Assembly: GCF_900109115.1 (NCBI RefSeq)
Contig: NZ_FNYV01000010.1
Location: 1-64,000, forward strand
Source of the DNA: Micromonospora phaseoli
GTDB taxonomy: Bacteria > Actinomycetota > Actinomycetes > Mycobacteriales > Micromonosporaceae
DNA length: 64,000 nt
Direction of reading: 5' to 3'
Under the pieces are notes generated by a model, which saw only the letters and a program-made list of their open reading frames with translations, was not told the origin of the DNA and did not search any database. Shown here piece by piece: positions 25,166 to 33,277 of the stretch (positions within the stretch are counted from its first letter, which is position 1; every line of letters starts with the position of its first letter). Position numbers and translations under genes: made by a program.

Positions 25166-26727
25166 TGATCCGCGACGTTGTCATCGTCGGCGGCGGCACC
25201 GCCGGCTGGATGACCGCCACCTACCTCAAGACCGCCTTCCAGGACCGGATCTCGGTGACTCTCGTCGAGTCGGCGGCGGTCGGCACCATCGGCGTCGGCG
25301 AGGCGACGTTCAGCACCATCCGGCACTTCTTCGACTACCTCGGTCTCGACGAGCGCGACTGGATGCCGCAGTGCAGCGGCTCCTACAAGCTGGCCATCAA
25401 GTACGACAACTGGCGCGGCGACGGCAGCCACTTCTACCACCCGTTCGAGCGGCTCCGTACCTCCGACGGGTTCACCATGGCGGAGTGGAACCTGGCGCTC
25501 GGCGACGCGACCGAGAGCTTCGACCGGGGCTCCTTCATCACCCCGTACCTGTGCGAGGCGCAGCGATCGCCGCGGATGCTCGACGGCAGCCTGTTCACCA
25601 CGAGCCTGGACGGCGCGCTCGGCCGGTCCACCCTGGACGAGCAGCGAGCCCAGTTCCCCTACGCCTACCACTTCGACGCCGCGTTGATGGCGCGCTACCT
25701 GACCAAGCTCGGCGTCGAACTGGGCGTGCGGCACGTGGTCGCCGACGTGGTGGGTGTCGGGCAGGACGAGCGGGGCTGGCTCACCCACGTCACCACCCGC
25801 GACCAGGGCGATGTGACCGGGGACCTCTTCGTCGACTGCACCGGTTTCCGGGGACTTCTGATCAACCAGACGCTCCAGGAGCGGTTCATCTCCTTCACCG
25901 ACGTGCTGCCGAACAACCGGGCGGTGGCGCTGCGGGTGCCGCGGGACATGGAGCGCCAGGGGATCGACCCCTACACCAAGGCGACGGCGAAGGAGGCGGG
26001 CTGGATCTGGACCATCCCGCTGTACGGCCGGATCGGCACCGGCTATGTCTACTCGGACGAGTTCTGCGACCCGGACGAGGCCGAGCGCACGCTGCGCGAG
26101 TTCGCCGCACCCGGGCAGGACGACCTGGCGGCCAACCACATCCGGATGCGGATCGGCCGCAACGAGCGTTCCTGGGTCAACAACTGCGTGGCCGTCGGCC
26201 TGTCCAGCGGCTTCGTCGAGCCGCTGGAGTCCACCGGCATCTTCTTCATCCAGCACGCCATCGAGCAGCTGGTGAAGCACTTCCCGGACAACACCTGGGA
26301 CCCGGTGCTGATCCGTGGCTACAACGAGAAGGTCGCCAGGGTGATCGACGGGGTCAAGGAGTTCCTGGTCCTGCACTACGTCGCCTCGCCCCGGCAGGAC
26401 ACCGCGTACTGGCGCGAGACCAAGGTGCGCAAGATCCCGGACGGGTTGGCCGAGCGACTGGAGACCGCCGCCGTGCGGGTGCTCGACGAGAGCACGATCT
26501 ACCCCTACTACCACGGCTTCGAGGTCTACTCGTGGATCACCGTTCTGCTCGGCATGGGGTGGGCGCCGAAGAGCGCCCGACCGGCCCTGGCGCACATCGA
26601 CCCGACGCGCGCGTCGGCCGAGTTGGCGGCGATCCGGGCTGACGCCGAACGGCTGGTCAACACCCTGCCCAACGCGTACGAGTACCTGAGCACCATCCAA
26701 CCGCCCACCGCCCAGGGGCGGTCATGA
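25162..26727 (+). CDS. FAD-dependent halogenase, tryptophan-halogenase family
   Basis: The 521-residue enzyme is full length for flavin halogenases that chlorinate an electron-rich aromatic ring using FADH2, oxygen and chloride. It shows the FAD motif VGGGTAGWMTA at residues 8-18, the catalytic Lys in KLAIKYDNW (Lys80, matching Lys79 of the PrnA/RebH group), the halogenase signature GWIWTIPL (Trp281 and Trp283) and SSGFVEPLESTGI, which carries the active-site Glu. The start was placed at the ATG at 25162, which overlaps the MbtH stop. Overall it resembles enzymes acting on free tryptophan, but an imidazole, indole or tyrosine-like residue bound to a carrier cannot be excluded. The next gene supplies reduced flavin. 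Confidence 0.94.
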   Translation: MMIRDVVIVGGGTAGWMTATYLKTAFQDRISVTLVESAAVGTIGVGEATFSTIRHFFDYLGLDERDWMPQCSGSYKLAIKYDNWRGDGSHFYHPFERLRTSDGFTMAEWNLALGDATESFDRGSFITPYLCEAQRSPRMLDGSLFTTSLDGALGRSTLDEQRAQFPYAYHFDAALMARYLTKLGVELGVRHVVADVVGVGQDERGWLTHVTTRDQGDVTGDLFVDCTGFRGLLINQTLQERFISFTDVLPNNRAVALRVPRDMERQGIDPYTKATAKEAGWIWTIPLYGRIGTGYVYSDEFCDPDEAERTLREFAAPGQDDLAANHIRMRIGRNERSWVNNCVAVGLSSGFVEPLESTGIFFIQHAIEQLVKHFPDNTWDPVLIRGYNEKVARVIDGVKEFLVLHYVASPRQDTAYWRETKVRKIPDGLAERLETAAVRVLDESTIYPYYHGFEVYSWITVLLGMGWAPKSARPALAHIDPTRASAELAAIRADAERLVNTLPNAYEYLSTIQPPTAQGRS

Positions 26728-27266
26728 CCGTCGTGCCGATGCACCCCTCGCCGGAGCGGTCGCTCGCCGAGGGCTGTCGGACGTTCATGAGCGGCTTCCC
26801 GACCGGGGTTGCCGTGGTGACCAGCGTCGACGGCCAGGGTGGACCGTGGGGGCTCACCTGTTCCTCGCTGATGAGCGTCACGTTGGAGCCGCCGACCCTG
26901 CTGGTCAGCCTCCGGGTGGGCAGCCGGACGCTGGCCGCCATCGAGGATCGGGGGATCTTCGCGGTCAACCTGCTGCACGCACGGGGACAGGCGGCAGCGG
27001 AGACCTTCGCCGCCGGCGCCCCGGACCGGTTCCATCGGGTGCGTTGGCAGCCCCGGGGCGACGATCGGCTGCCGTGGCTGGTGGACGACGCCTGCGGGTT
27101 TGCCGCCTGCGCGCTGACCGACGTCCGCGTCGTCGGTGACCACGCGCTGGTGGTGGGTCAGGTCACCGACGTTCAGTACACCGCCGACACGCCCCTGCTG
27201 TACGGGCTGCGCCAGTACTCGATGTGGCAGTCCTCGATCGTGGAAGGGTCCACGTGCGCCAGCTAG
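26724..27266 (+). CDS. Flavin reductase (halogenase partner)
   Basis: This 180-residue protein belongs to the flavin reductase domain family (split-barrel FMN-binding fold) that makes free FADH2 for two-component halogenases and monooxygenases. Visible features are FMSGFPTGVAVVTS near residue 20, GLTCSSLMSVTLEPPTLLVS at 45-64, the core FAVNLLHARGQ and a C-terminal GQVTDV followed by PLLYGLRQY. It overlaps the halogenase by four bases (ATGA), which argues strongly that it serves that enzyme. The radical SAM gene starts inside its last codons. Confidence 0.93.
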   Translation: MTVVPMHPSPERSLAEGCRTFMSGFPTGVAVVTSVDGQGGPWGLTCSSLMSVTLEPPTLLVSLRVGSRTLAAIEDRGIFAVNLLHARGQAAAETFAAGAPDRFHRVRWQPRGDDRLPWLVDDACGFAACALTDVRVVGDHALVVGQVTDVQYTADTPLLYGLRQYSMWQSSIVEGSTCAS

Positions 27267-29203
27267 TTCTCGTCAACATGCCCTTCGCCGACCGGCGTCG
27301 ACCGTCGTTCGCGCTCAGCCAGCTCTCCGCGCTGGTGCGCCGCGACTTTCCCGAGGACTTCGACGTCCGGGTGTGTTACATCAACCATGACTTCGTCCGC
27401 TACTTCGGCGCGCCGGAGTACGACGCCATAGCCGGGGACATGGACTTCCACGTCGCCGGTGTCGGGGACTGGATGTTCCGGCAGCTCGCCTTCCCGGAGC
27501 TGCCGGACAACGCCGACGAGTACTTCAGCCGCTACTTCACCGGCCCGGCAAAGGCCGACCTGCGGCGTACGGTGCTGCGTCGCCGGGAGGGCCTGCGGGA
27601 CTTCCTGCTGAGCATGATCGACAAGTATCGCCTCGGCGAGGCGGACCTGCTCGGCTTCAGCTCGATGTTCACCCAGAACCTGCCCAGCCTCGCGGTGGCC
27701 CGGATCGTCAAGGACCGCAATCCCGCGGTGACCACCCTCATCGGGGGCGCCAACTGCGAGGCGCCGATGGGCGCCGCGTTGGCGCAGAACTGCCCGCAGC
27801 TCGACTTCGTGTTCTCCGGTCCCGCGCTGGTCACCTTCCCCGAGTTCCTGCGCAGCGTGCTCGACGACGACCTCGACCGGGCGCACCAGATCAAGGGCGT
27901 CGTCACCCGGCGAAACCAGATGGAGAGCCGCTACCGCAAGGGCATCGGCCCGAACGCCGACATCGACGACTACTTCGACCCGGACTACTCCGAGTTCCGG
28001 GAGTCGTTCGACCAGATGGTGCGGCTGCCGGCGGCGGCGGCGGAGCCGATGCTCTTCTTCGAGACGTCCCGTGGTTGCTGGTGGGGGGAGCGGGCGCACT
28101 GCACCTTCTGCGGCCTCAACGGCCAGACCATGGCCTACCGGGCGATGCGCCCCGAGAACGCGCTCAAGCAGTTCGACTGGCTGTTCAGTCACGCGCCCTG
28201 GGCGAAGAAGTACTGCTGCACGGACAACATCATGCCGATGGACTACCTCACCGAGGTGTTCCCGAAGCTCGACCCGCCCGAGGGCATCTCGGTCTTCTAC
28301 GAGGTGAAGGTCGGCCTGGACATCGAGGACATGACGGTGCTCGAACGCGCCGGGGTCAACGAGATCCAACCGGGCATCGAGGCGTTGGCGACGCCGACCC
28401 TCAAGCTGATGCGCAAGGGCACGTCGTCGTTCCAGAACATCCAGTTCCTGAAGAACTGCCTGCGGCTCGGGATCAGCCCGGTGTGGAACCTGCTGATCGG
28501 CTTCCCCGGCGAGGCGGAGCAGACGTACCGGCAGTACGTCGACGATCTGCCGCTGCTGTCTCATCTGCCGCCGCCGCAGGGCTGCTTCCCGGTGCGGTTC
28601 GACCGGTTCAGCCCCTACTTCAACAACGCGACCGAGTACGGGCTCGACCTTGAGCCGGTCGACCACTACCGGCTGACGTACCCCTTCGACCGCGACGGGC
28701 TGCGCGATGTGGCCTACTACTTCGCCGACCAGAAGGTCTCCGACTACATGATCTCGGCGGCGACCTGGCTGCGCCCGTTGCGGGACCGCGTCGGGCAGTG
28801 GAACTCGGCCTGGGCGACCGGCAGCGGACCGTCGCTGACCCTCACCCGCGCCGACGGGGTCACCACCATCCGCGACAGCCGGTCCGGCCAGCAGCGCAGC
28901 TACGTGCTCGACGAGCTCGACACCGAGTTGCTGCTGCACCTCGACAAGCCGGTACGGGTGGACAAGCTGGCCGCCGAGCTGCCGCGGCTCGCGGACGTGC
29001 TCGACAGCCGGCTGGCCGGACTGCGGGAACGCGGACTGCTCTTCTTCGAGGGGCACCGGGTGATGAGTGTCTGCGTCTCCGACAGCGACGTCGACCCGAT
29101 GCCCCGCCCCCGCCGCACGGTGGTCGGGGGGACGAGATCGCTGTCGCTGTCGCCGACCCGCCCGCAACTGGACATTCAGGACCTGTCCGTACCCGTGGCC
29201 TAG
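27254..29203 (+). CDS. Cobalamin-dependent radical SAM enzyme, RiPP-maturation C-methyltransferase type
   Basis: The 649-residue protein has an N-terminal B12-binding-like domain (about residues 110-215, with FSSMFTQNLPSLAVAR and LIGGANCEAPMG) and a radical SAM domain whose cluster cysteines are Cys275, Cys283 and Cys286 in CWWGERAHCTFCGLNG. This long C-x7-C-x2-C form with CWWG is typical of the family called RiPP maturation radical SAM protein 1 (TIGR03975), presumed C-methyltransferases. The product should therefore carry a methyl group on an unactivated carbon. The GTG at 27254 with GGAAGGG before it overlaps the flavin reductase end. A paralogue lies at 37639-39468. Here it is embedded in an NRPS operon, so its substrate may be an amino acid or the NRPS peptide. 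The last 45 residues are low-complexity. Confidence 0.85.
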   Translation: MRQLVLVNMPFADRRRPSFALSQLSALVRRDFPEDFDVRVCYINHDFVRYFGAPEYDAIAGDMDFHVAGVGDWMFRQLAFPELPDNADEYFSRYFTGPAKADLRRTVLRRREGLRDFLLSMIDKYRLGEADLLGFSSMFTQNLPSLAVARIVKDRNPAVTTLIGGANCEAPMGAALAQNCPQLDFVFSGPALVTFPEFLRSVLDDDLDRAHQIKGVVTRRNQMESRYRKGIGPNADIDDYFDPDYSEFRESFDQMVRLPAAAAEPMLFFETSRGCWWGERAHCTFCGLNGQTMAYRAMRPENALKQFDWLFSHAPWAKKYCCTDNIMPMDYLTEVFPKLDPPEGISVFYEVKVGLDIEDMTVLERAGVNEIQPGIEALATPTLKLMRKGTSSFQNIQFLKNCLRLGISPVWNLLIGFPGEAEQTYRQYVDDLPLLSHLPPPQGCFPVRFDRFSPYFNNATEYGLDLEPVDHYRLTYPFDRDGLRDVAYYFADQKVSDYMISAATWLRPLRDRVGQWNSAWATGSGPSLTLTRADGVTTIRDSRSGQQRSYVLDELDTELLLHLDKPVRVDKLAAELPRLADVLDSRLAGLRERGLLFFEGHRVMSVCVSDSDVDPMPRPRRTVVGGTRSLSLSPTRPQLDIQDLSVPVA

Positions 29204-29291
29204 ACCGACCGGCTGGGCCCACACAGCGCGGGCACCGACCGCCTGGACCGACCGCCCGGACCGGGTGACCGCCTGGGCCGACCGCACGATC
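29204..29291. repeat. Imperfect 13-bp intergenic repeats
   Basis: The 101-base gap between the radical SAM gene and the hydrolase contains four or five imperfect copies of a unit like ACCGACCGCCTGG (for example 29234-29246 and 29247-29259, with variants at 29204, 29265 and 29278). No gene or terminator is evident. It is the longest gap in this part of the operon and may reflect slippage. Confidence 0.5.
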
Positions 29292-29304
29292 GAAGGAGCC
29301 TGTC

Positions 29305-30138
29305 ATGCCGCTCGTCGTGGCCAACGGCACGAAGATCAATTATGCCGAGCGTGGCACGGGTGAGCCGGTCGTCCTGGTGATGGGGACCGGCAGTCCGGGC
29401 AGCGCCTGGCAGCTGCACCAGGTGCCGGCGCTGGTGGCGGCCGGGTACCGGGTCATCACGTTCGACAACCGGGGGATCGCGCCGTTGCCGCCGGGTGTGG
29501 CCAAGCCGACGATCGACGACCTGGTCGGCGATGTCGTCGCCCTGGTCGAGCGCATCTGCGGCGGCCGGGCCCGGCTCGTCGGCACGTCGATGGGTGCGCA
29601 CGTGGTGCAGGAGGTGATGGTCGCCCGCCCCGACCTGGTGCACCAGTCGGTGCTGATGGCGACCCGGGGCCGGACCGACACCTTCCGGGGTGCGCTCGCC
29701 ACCGCGGAGGCGGCGATCGCGCTGGGCGAGGCGAAGCTTCCGCCGCAGTTGCACGCCGTGTGGCGACTGATCCAGAGCCTGTCCCCGCACACGCTCAACG
29801 ACGAGACGCAGGCCCGCTCCTGGCTGAGCCTGATGGAGTTCTTCCCACCGTCGCTCGAGGTGGCCGGGGCCCAGACGGAGCTGGAACGGATGGCCGACCG
29901 GCTCGACGCGTACCGGGCGCTCACACCGCCGCCGGACGGCTGTCTGGTAATCGGCTTCGCGGACGACCTGGTGACGCCGCCGCACCTGGGCAGGGAGGTG
30001 GCCGACGCGATTCCCGGTGCCCGGTTCGAGGAGATCGAGCGATGTGGGCACTTCGGTTATCTGGAGCGGCCGGACGCCGTCAACGCCCTGCTCATCAATT
30101 TCTTTCGGTCAATGGCCGATACGGCCTATCAGCAGTGA
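29305..30138 (+). CDS. Alpha/beta hydrolase
   Basis: A 277-residue alpha/beta-fold hydrolase with an oxyanion region (VMGTGSPGSAW), a nucleophile elbow GTSMGAHVV (Ser at about residue 95), an acid residue in GFADDLVTPP and a catalytic His in RCGHFGYLERPD. GAAGGAG lies six bases before the ATG. Enzymes of this type in biosynthetic clusters hydrolyse esters or act as stand-alone type II-like thioesterases or tailoring enzymes. It shows no clear signature of editing thioesterases, so the function is open. It belongs to the operon by strand and spacing. Confidence 0.88.
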   Translation: MPLVVANGTKINYAERGTGEPVVLVMGTGSPGSAWQLHQVPALVAAGYRVITFDNRGIAPLPPGVAKPTIDDLVGDVVALVERICGGRARLVGTSMGAHVVQEVMVARPDLVHQSVLMATRGRTDTFRGALATAEAAIALGEAKLPPQLHAVWRLIQSLSPHTLNDETQARSWLSLMEFFPPSLEVAGAQTELERMADRLDAYRALTPPPDGCLVIGFADDLVTPPHLGREVADAIPGARFEEIERCGHFGYLERPDAVNALLINFFRSMADTAYQQ

Positions 30139-30151
30139 ATGGGAGGTAACT

Positions 30152-30913
30152 GTGGAAGCTTCTGTGACAGATCCCCTCGCGAGTCTCAAGACGCACGAGG
30201 TGAGCTCGACGCAGCTGGCCGAGGCGCGTGAGCGGCTCGCGACGTACGGCTTCGCGAAACTGTCCTTCATCGTCCCGGAGGAGTTGAAGGCCGCCGTCGC
30301 CAAGGAGGTGCTGGAGTTGGTGGGCGGCGCGGGGGTTCGCCGGGACCTGCGCTTCGCGGCGACCGGCAACACGCTCCGTCGGATGCGGAACGTACGACGG
30401 GACGAGGTGGTGCGGCACAGCACGGTCATCCCGGCGGTGTACAGCTCGGAGACCCTGCTCGCACTGCTCTCCGAGGTGGCCGGCGAGGCGGTGCTGCCCT
30501 GCCCGTACGAGCCGGAGCAGTACGTGATCACCCGGCTGGAGAAGGTCGGCGACACGCACGGCTGGCACTGGGACGACTACGCCTTCGCCCTGGTCTGGAT
30601 CATCGAGTGCCCCGAGGTCGAGCACGGCGGCTTCGTGCAGTGCGTGCCGGGGACGAAATGGAACAAGGAAAATCCGGAAATCCACCGGGCGCTGCTCGCC
30701 GGTCCGACCTACTCGGCCTCGTTCGTACCCGGTGACCTCTATCTGATGCGCACCGACACGACGTTGCACAGGGTCTACCCGATTACCGGCGGGGTGCGCA
30801 CGATCATCAATATGGGTTACGCCGCCACCACGGACCTGGAGCGGCGCATTTCGCACGAGACAATGGACGCGTTGTGGGCCGATTCGGCTCCGGCGGCGCC
30901 CCAGATTCGCTAA
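30152..30913 (+). CDS. Fe(II)/2-oxoglutarate oxygenase, BesD-like family with HxD (hydroxylase) site
   Basis: The 253-residue protein resembles the BesD group of non-heme iron enzymes acting on free lysine and similar amino acids. The core THGWHWDDYAFALVWIIE contains His139 and Asp141, followed by a distal His206 (TTLHRVYPI) and Arg216 for 2-oxoglutarate. BesD halogenases have Gly in place of the Asp to open a chloride site; the Asp here predicts hydroxylation. The GTG at 30152 with GGGAGGT five bases upstream was chosen over the longer frame. It would supply a hydroxylated basic amino acid to the NRPS, in line with the acidic pockets of the adenylation domains. Substrate (Lys, Orn or other) is inferred. 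Confidence 0.8.
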   Translation: MEASVTDPLASLKTHEVSSTQLAEARERLATYGFAKLSFIVPEELKAAVAKEVLELVGGAGVRRDLRFAATGNTLRRMRNVRRDEVVRHSTVIPAVYSSETLLALLSEVAGEAVLPCPYEPEQYVITRLEKVGDTHGWHWDDYAFALVWIIECPEVEHGGFVQCVPGTKWNKENPEIHRALLAGPTYSASFVPGDLYLMRTDTTLHRVYPITGGVRTIINMGYAATTDLERRISHETMDALWADSAPAAPQIR

Positions 30914-30924
30914 AGGAGAACACA

Positions 30925-31965
30925 ATGACCGACACAGTTTTCGTGCCGCGTCCGGAAGCGGCTCCGTCGTACACGGTCGGGGCGGCCGCCGGCCTCTTCT
31001 CGTCCTACGTGGTGACCTCGGCGATCTCCGCCAGCCACCAGCTCGGCCTGCTCGACCTGCTGCACACCGAGGGCAGCACCGACGTCGCCACGGCCGCCGG
31101 CAGTCGCCTGGACCATGGCATCGTCCGCCGACTGTTTGAGACCCTGGTGTGGGCGAAGGTCGTCGAGGCCGACGGGGACCGCTACACGGTCGGGCCGGGC
31201 TTCGCCGACGTCTACGCCGCGCGTGGCTACTTCTACTGGCTGGTCAAGGGCTGCGGGGAGCTGTTCTCCATCGCGCCCGACGTCGCGGCGCCCGAGCAGC
31301 GGGTGGGCGACTTCTACCACCGGGACATGCGCGCGGTGGCGATCGGATCCCGCCTGATCGGCGACAGCGAGGTGGAACCGCTCTTCGACGAGATCATCAC
31401 CGGTCTCGACTTCGGCGCGATCGCCGACCTCGGCTGCGGATCGGGGCAGCGCCTCATCCGGATCGCCGAGCGGGACCCGGCGGTGACGGCGGTCGGTGTC
31501 GACATCGCCCGGGGCGCGGTGGACCTGGCCGAGAAGTCGGTGGCGGACGCGGGACTGGACGGCCGGGTACACATCGTGCAGGGCGACGTGCTGACCCTGG
31601 AGCCCACCGCGGTCTTCGCCGACGTGGAGGTGGTGACCTGCGTCTTCATGGGCCATGACTTCTGGCCGATGCAGCGCTGCGTCGACGGGCTGGCCAACCT
31701 GCGTCGCGCCTTCCCGAACGTCAAGCGGCTGCTGCTCTGCGACGTGGTCCGCACGCCGGGACCGGCCAGCCCGGAGACGACCACGATCTTCACCCTCGGA
31801 TTCGAGATGATCCACGCCCTGATGGGCGTCTACATCCCCAGCCGGGAGGAGTGGTTGGAGGCGTTCGGTGCGGCCGGCTGGGATCTGGTCCGCGAGCGCC
31901 ACGTGGCCGCGCCGCCGTCCGGGATCCTCTTCGAACTGGTCCCGTCGGCCACCAGGAGCGCCTGA
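30925..31965 (+). CDS. SAM-dependent methyltransferase
   Basis: A 346-residue class I methyltransferase with an N-terminal winged-helix/dimerisation part (residues 1-95: LFETLVWAKVVEADGDRYT) and a catalytic domain with the SAM-binding glycine motif IADLGCGSGQRLI and the acidic residue in VGVDIARGA. The late segment CVFMGHDFWPMQ carries a His placed like those of the keto-acid beta-methyltransferases of the MppJ type, but this is only a suggestion. AAAGGAG precedes the ATG at 30925. O-, N- and C-methylation all remain possible. It adds to the radical SAM enzyme as a second methyl source in the operon. Confidence 0.87.
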   Translation: MTDTVFVPRPEAAPSYTVGAAAGLFSSYVVTSAISASHQLGLLDLLHTEGSTDVATAAGSRLDHGIVRRLFETLVWAKVVEADGDRYTVGPGFADVYAARGYFYWLVKGCGELFSIAPDVAAPEQRVGDFYHRDMRAVAIGSRLIGDSEVEPLFDEIITGLDFGAIADLGCGSGQRLIRIAERDPAVTAVGVDIARGAVDLAEKSVADAGLDGRVHIVQGDVLTLEPTAVFADVEVVTCVFMGHDFWPMQRCVDGLANLRRAFPNVKRLLLCDVVRTPGPASPETTTIFTLGFEMIHALMGVYIPSREEWLEAFGAAGWDLVRERHVAAPPSGILFELVPSATRSA

Positions 31966-31966
31966 G

Positions 31967-32194
31967 ATGACCAATCCGTTCGACCGCCAGGACGGCACCT
32001 ACCTGGTGTTGGTCAACGACGAGTCGCAGTACTCCCTGTGGCCTGAATCGAATCCCGTGCCGGCCGGCTGGACGGTCGCGCACGGTCCGGCGGACCGGGA
32101 CGCCTGCCTGGCCTTCATCGAGGCCACCTGGACCGACATGCGGCCCGCGAGCCTCGCCCGGGCGATGGCTGCGGACTCCGGAGCGCTCCAGTGA
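31967..32194 (+). CDS. MbtH-family protein (second copy)
   Basis: A 75-residue MbtH-like protein with NDESQYSLWP, VPAGWTVAHG and TWTDMRPASL, the three conserved family blocks. The ATG at 31967 lies one base past the methyltransferase stop, with an AGGAG site before it, and its stop overlaps the GTG of the next gene. It differs from the first MbtH copy in both termini, so the two may serve different adenylation domains. Confidence 0.95.
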   Translation: MTNPFDRQDGTYLVLVNDESQYSLWPESNPVPAGWTVAHGPADRDACLAFIEATWTDMRPASLARAMAADSGALQ

Positions 32195-33204
32195 CCACCG
32201 ACTGGCCCCGCTACGAACTCAGCGACGCCGACCTCGCGGCGCTGACCTCGATCGTCGAGAAGGTACGGTCGGCACCCGGTGTGGACCCCAGGCAGCCCGA
32301 CTTCTACGACCGGAACAGGTTCGCGGTGCGGCACCTGCCGGCGGGCCTGTGGGAGTTCCTTGACGACTTCCGGCACAGCGAGCCGGCGGCGGCCTGCTCG
32401 GTTCTCGGCTTTCCGGTGGACGACCGGCTGGTCGGGCCGACGCCGACGCACTGGGACGCCGAGCAGCGTGGCACCCACGTCACCGAGGTCGAGGTGTTCA
32501 TGGCGTTGTGCGGCATGGCGTTGGGGGACCCCTTCACCTGGGCGACGCTCCAGGGTGGGCGGCTCATCCAGAACATCGTGCCGATCGCCGGCGACGAGGG
32601 CCGGCAGAACGGCCACGGCAGCGAGGCGTTGCTGGAGTTCCACACCGAGGACGCGTTCCACCCGAGTCGCTGCGATTACCTGCTGCTGTTCGGGGTGCGT
32701 AACGAGGACAAGGTCGCCACCACGGTGGCGTCGGTCCGGGAGTTGGCGTTGGACCCGGCCGACGTCGCGGTGCTCGGCCAACGGCGCTACCACATCCTGC
32801 CCGACGACGAGCACATCCGTCAGCTCACCCTGCGCCAGCCGGATCACCCGGCACTGAAGCTGGTCGAGCGGATGCGCGACGCCCCGGAGCCGGTCGCGGT
32901 GCTGTTCGGCGATCCGGCCCGACCGTACCTGCGGATCGACCTTCCGTTCATGCGGTGCGTGGGCGACGACCCGGTCGCCCAGCACGCCCTGGACGCCCTG
33001 CACGGGCAGTTGCTCGCCCATCAGCACGACGTGGTGGTGGAGCGCGGGACGCTGCTCGTCGTGGACAACTACCAGGCGGTACACGGCCGTAAGTCGTTCC
33101 GGGCCCGCTACGACGGGACCGACCGGTGGCTCAAGAAGCTCACGGTCAGCCGCAACCTGCGGGCCGGAAGCGGGTCGCCGGCGGGTAGCCGGGTGCTGGT
33201 CTGA
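32191..33204 (+). CDS. VioC/AsnO-like Fe(II)/2-oxoglutarate amino-acid hydroxylase
   Basis: The 337-residue enzyme fits the clavaminate synthase-like family of free amino-acid hydroxylases (VioC and OrfP for arginine, AsnO for asparagine, MppO for enduracididine). Iron ligands are His151 and Glu153 in EFHTEDAFHPSR and His298 in NYQAVHGRKSF; the nearby YDGTDRWLKKL and SRNL supply the 2-oxoglutarate arginine. The HxE form of the triad is normal for this group. Together with Arg/Orn-like pockets in the large synthetase it suggests a hydroxy-arginine-type building block, which is inference. The GTG at 32191 overlaps the MbtH stop. Confidence 0.9.
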   Translation: MTTDWPRYELSDADLAALTSIVEKVRSAPGVDPRQPDFYDRNRFAVRHLPAGLWEFLDDFRHSEPAAACSVLGFPVDDRLVGPTPTHWDAEQRGTHVTEVEVFMALCGMALGDPFTWATLQGGRLIQNIVPIAGDEGRQNGHGSEALLEFHTEDAFHPSRCDYLLLFGVRNEDKVATTVASVRELALDPADVAVLGQRRYHILPDDEHIRQLTLRQPDHPALKLVERMRDAPEPVAVLFGDPARPYLRIDLPFMRCVGDDPVAQHALDALHGQLLAHQHDVVVERGTLLVVDNYQAVHGRKSFRARYDGTDRWLKKLTVSRNLRAGSGSPAGSRVLV

Positions 33205-33224
33205 CCGGACGACGAGGTACCTCG

Positions 33225-33252
33225 GTGGTGGGCGCGCCGACGCGCCCACCAC
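33225..33252 (+). terminator. Perfect 12-bp hairpin inside the operon
   Basis: GTGGTGGGCGCG (33225-33236) pairs without mismatch with CGCGCCCACCAC (33241-33252) around a four-base loop. It lies between the hydroxylase stop and the SDR start with no T-run after it. It may terminate the NRPS transcript or act as an attenuator or processing site lowering expression of the last two genes. Confidence 0.6.
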
Positions 33253-33277
33253 TACATCCAAGGGACGGGAGAGTTCG

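Noticed and set aside
29067..29363. Possible peptide with WTDRPDR-like repeats over the radical SAM/hydrolase gap
   Set aside because: It overlaps the ends of both real genes and has no ribosome site; the repeats come from the intergenic DNA repeats.
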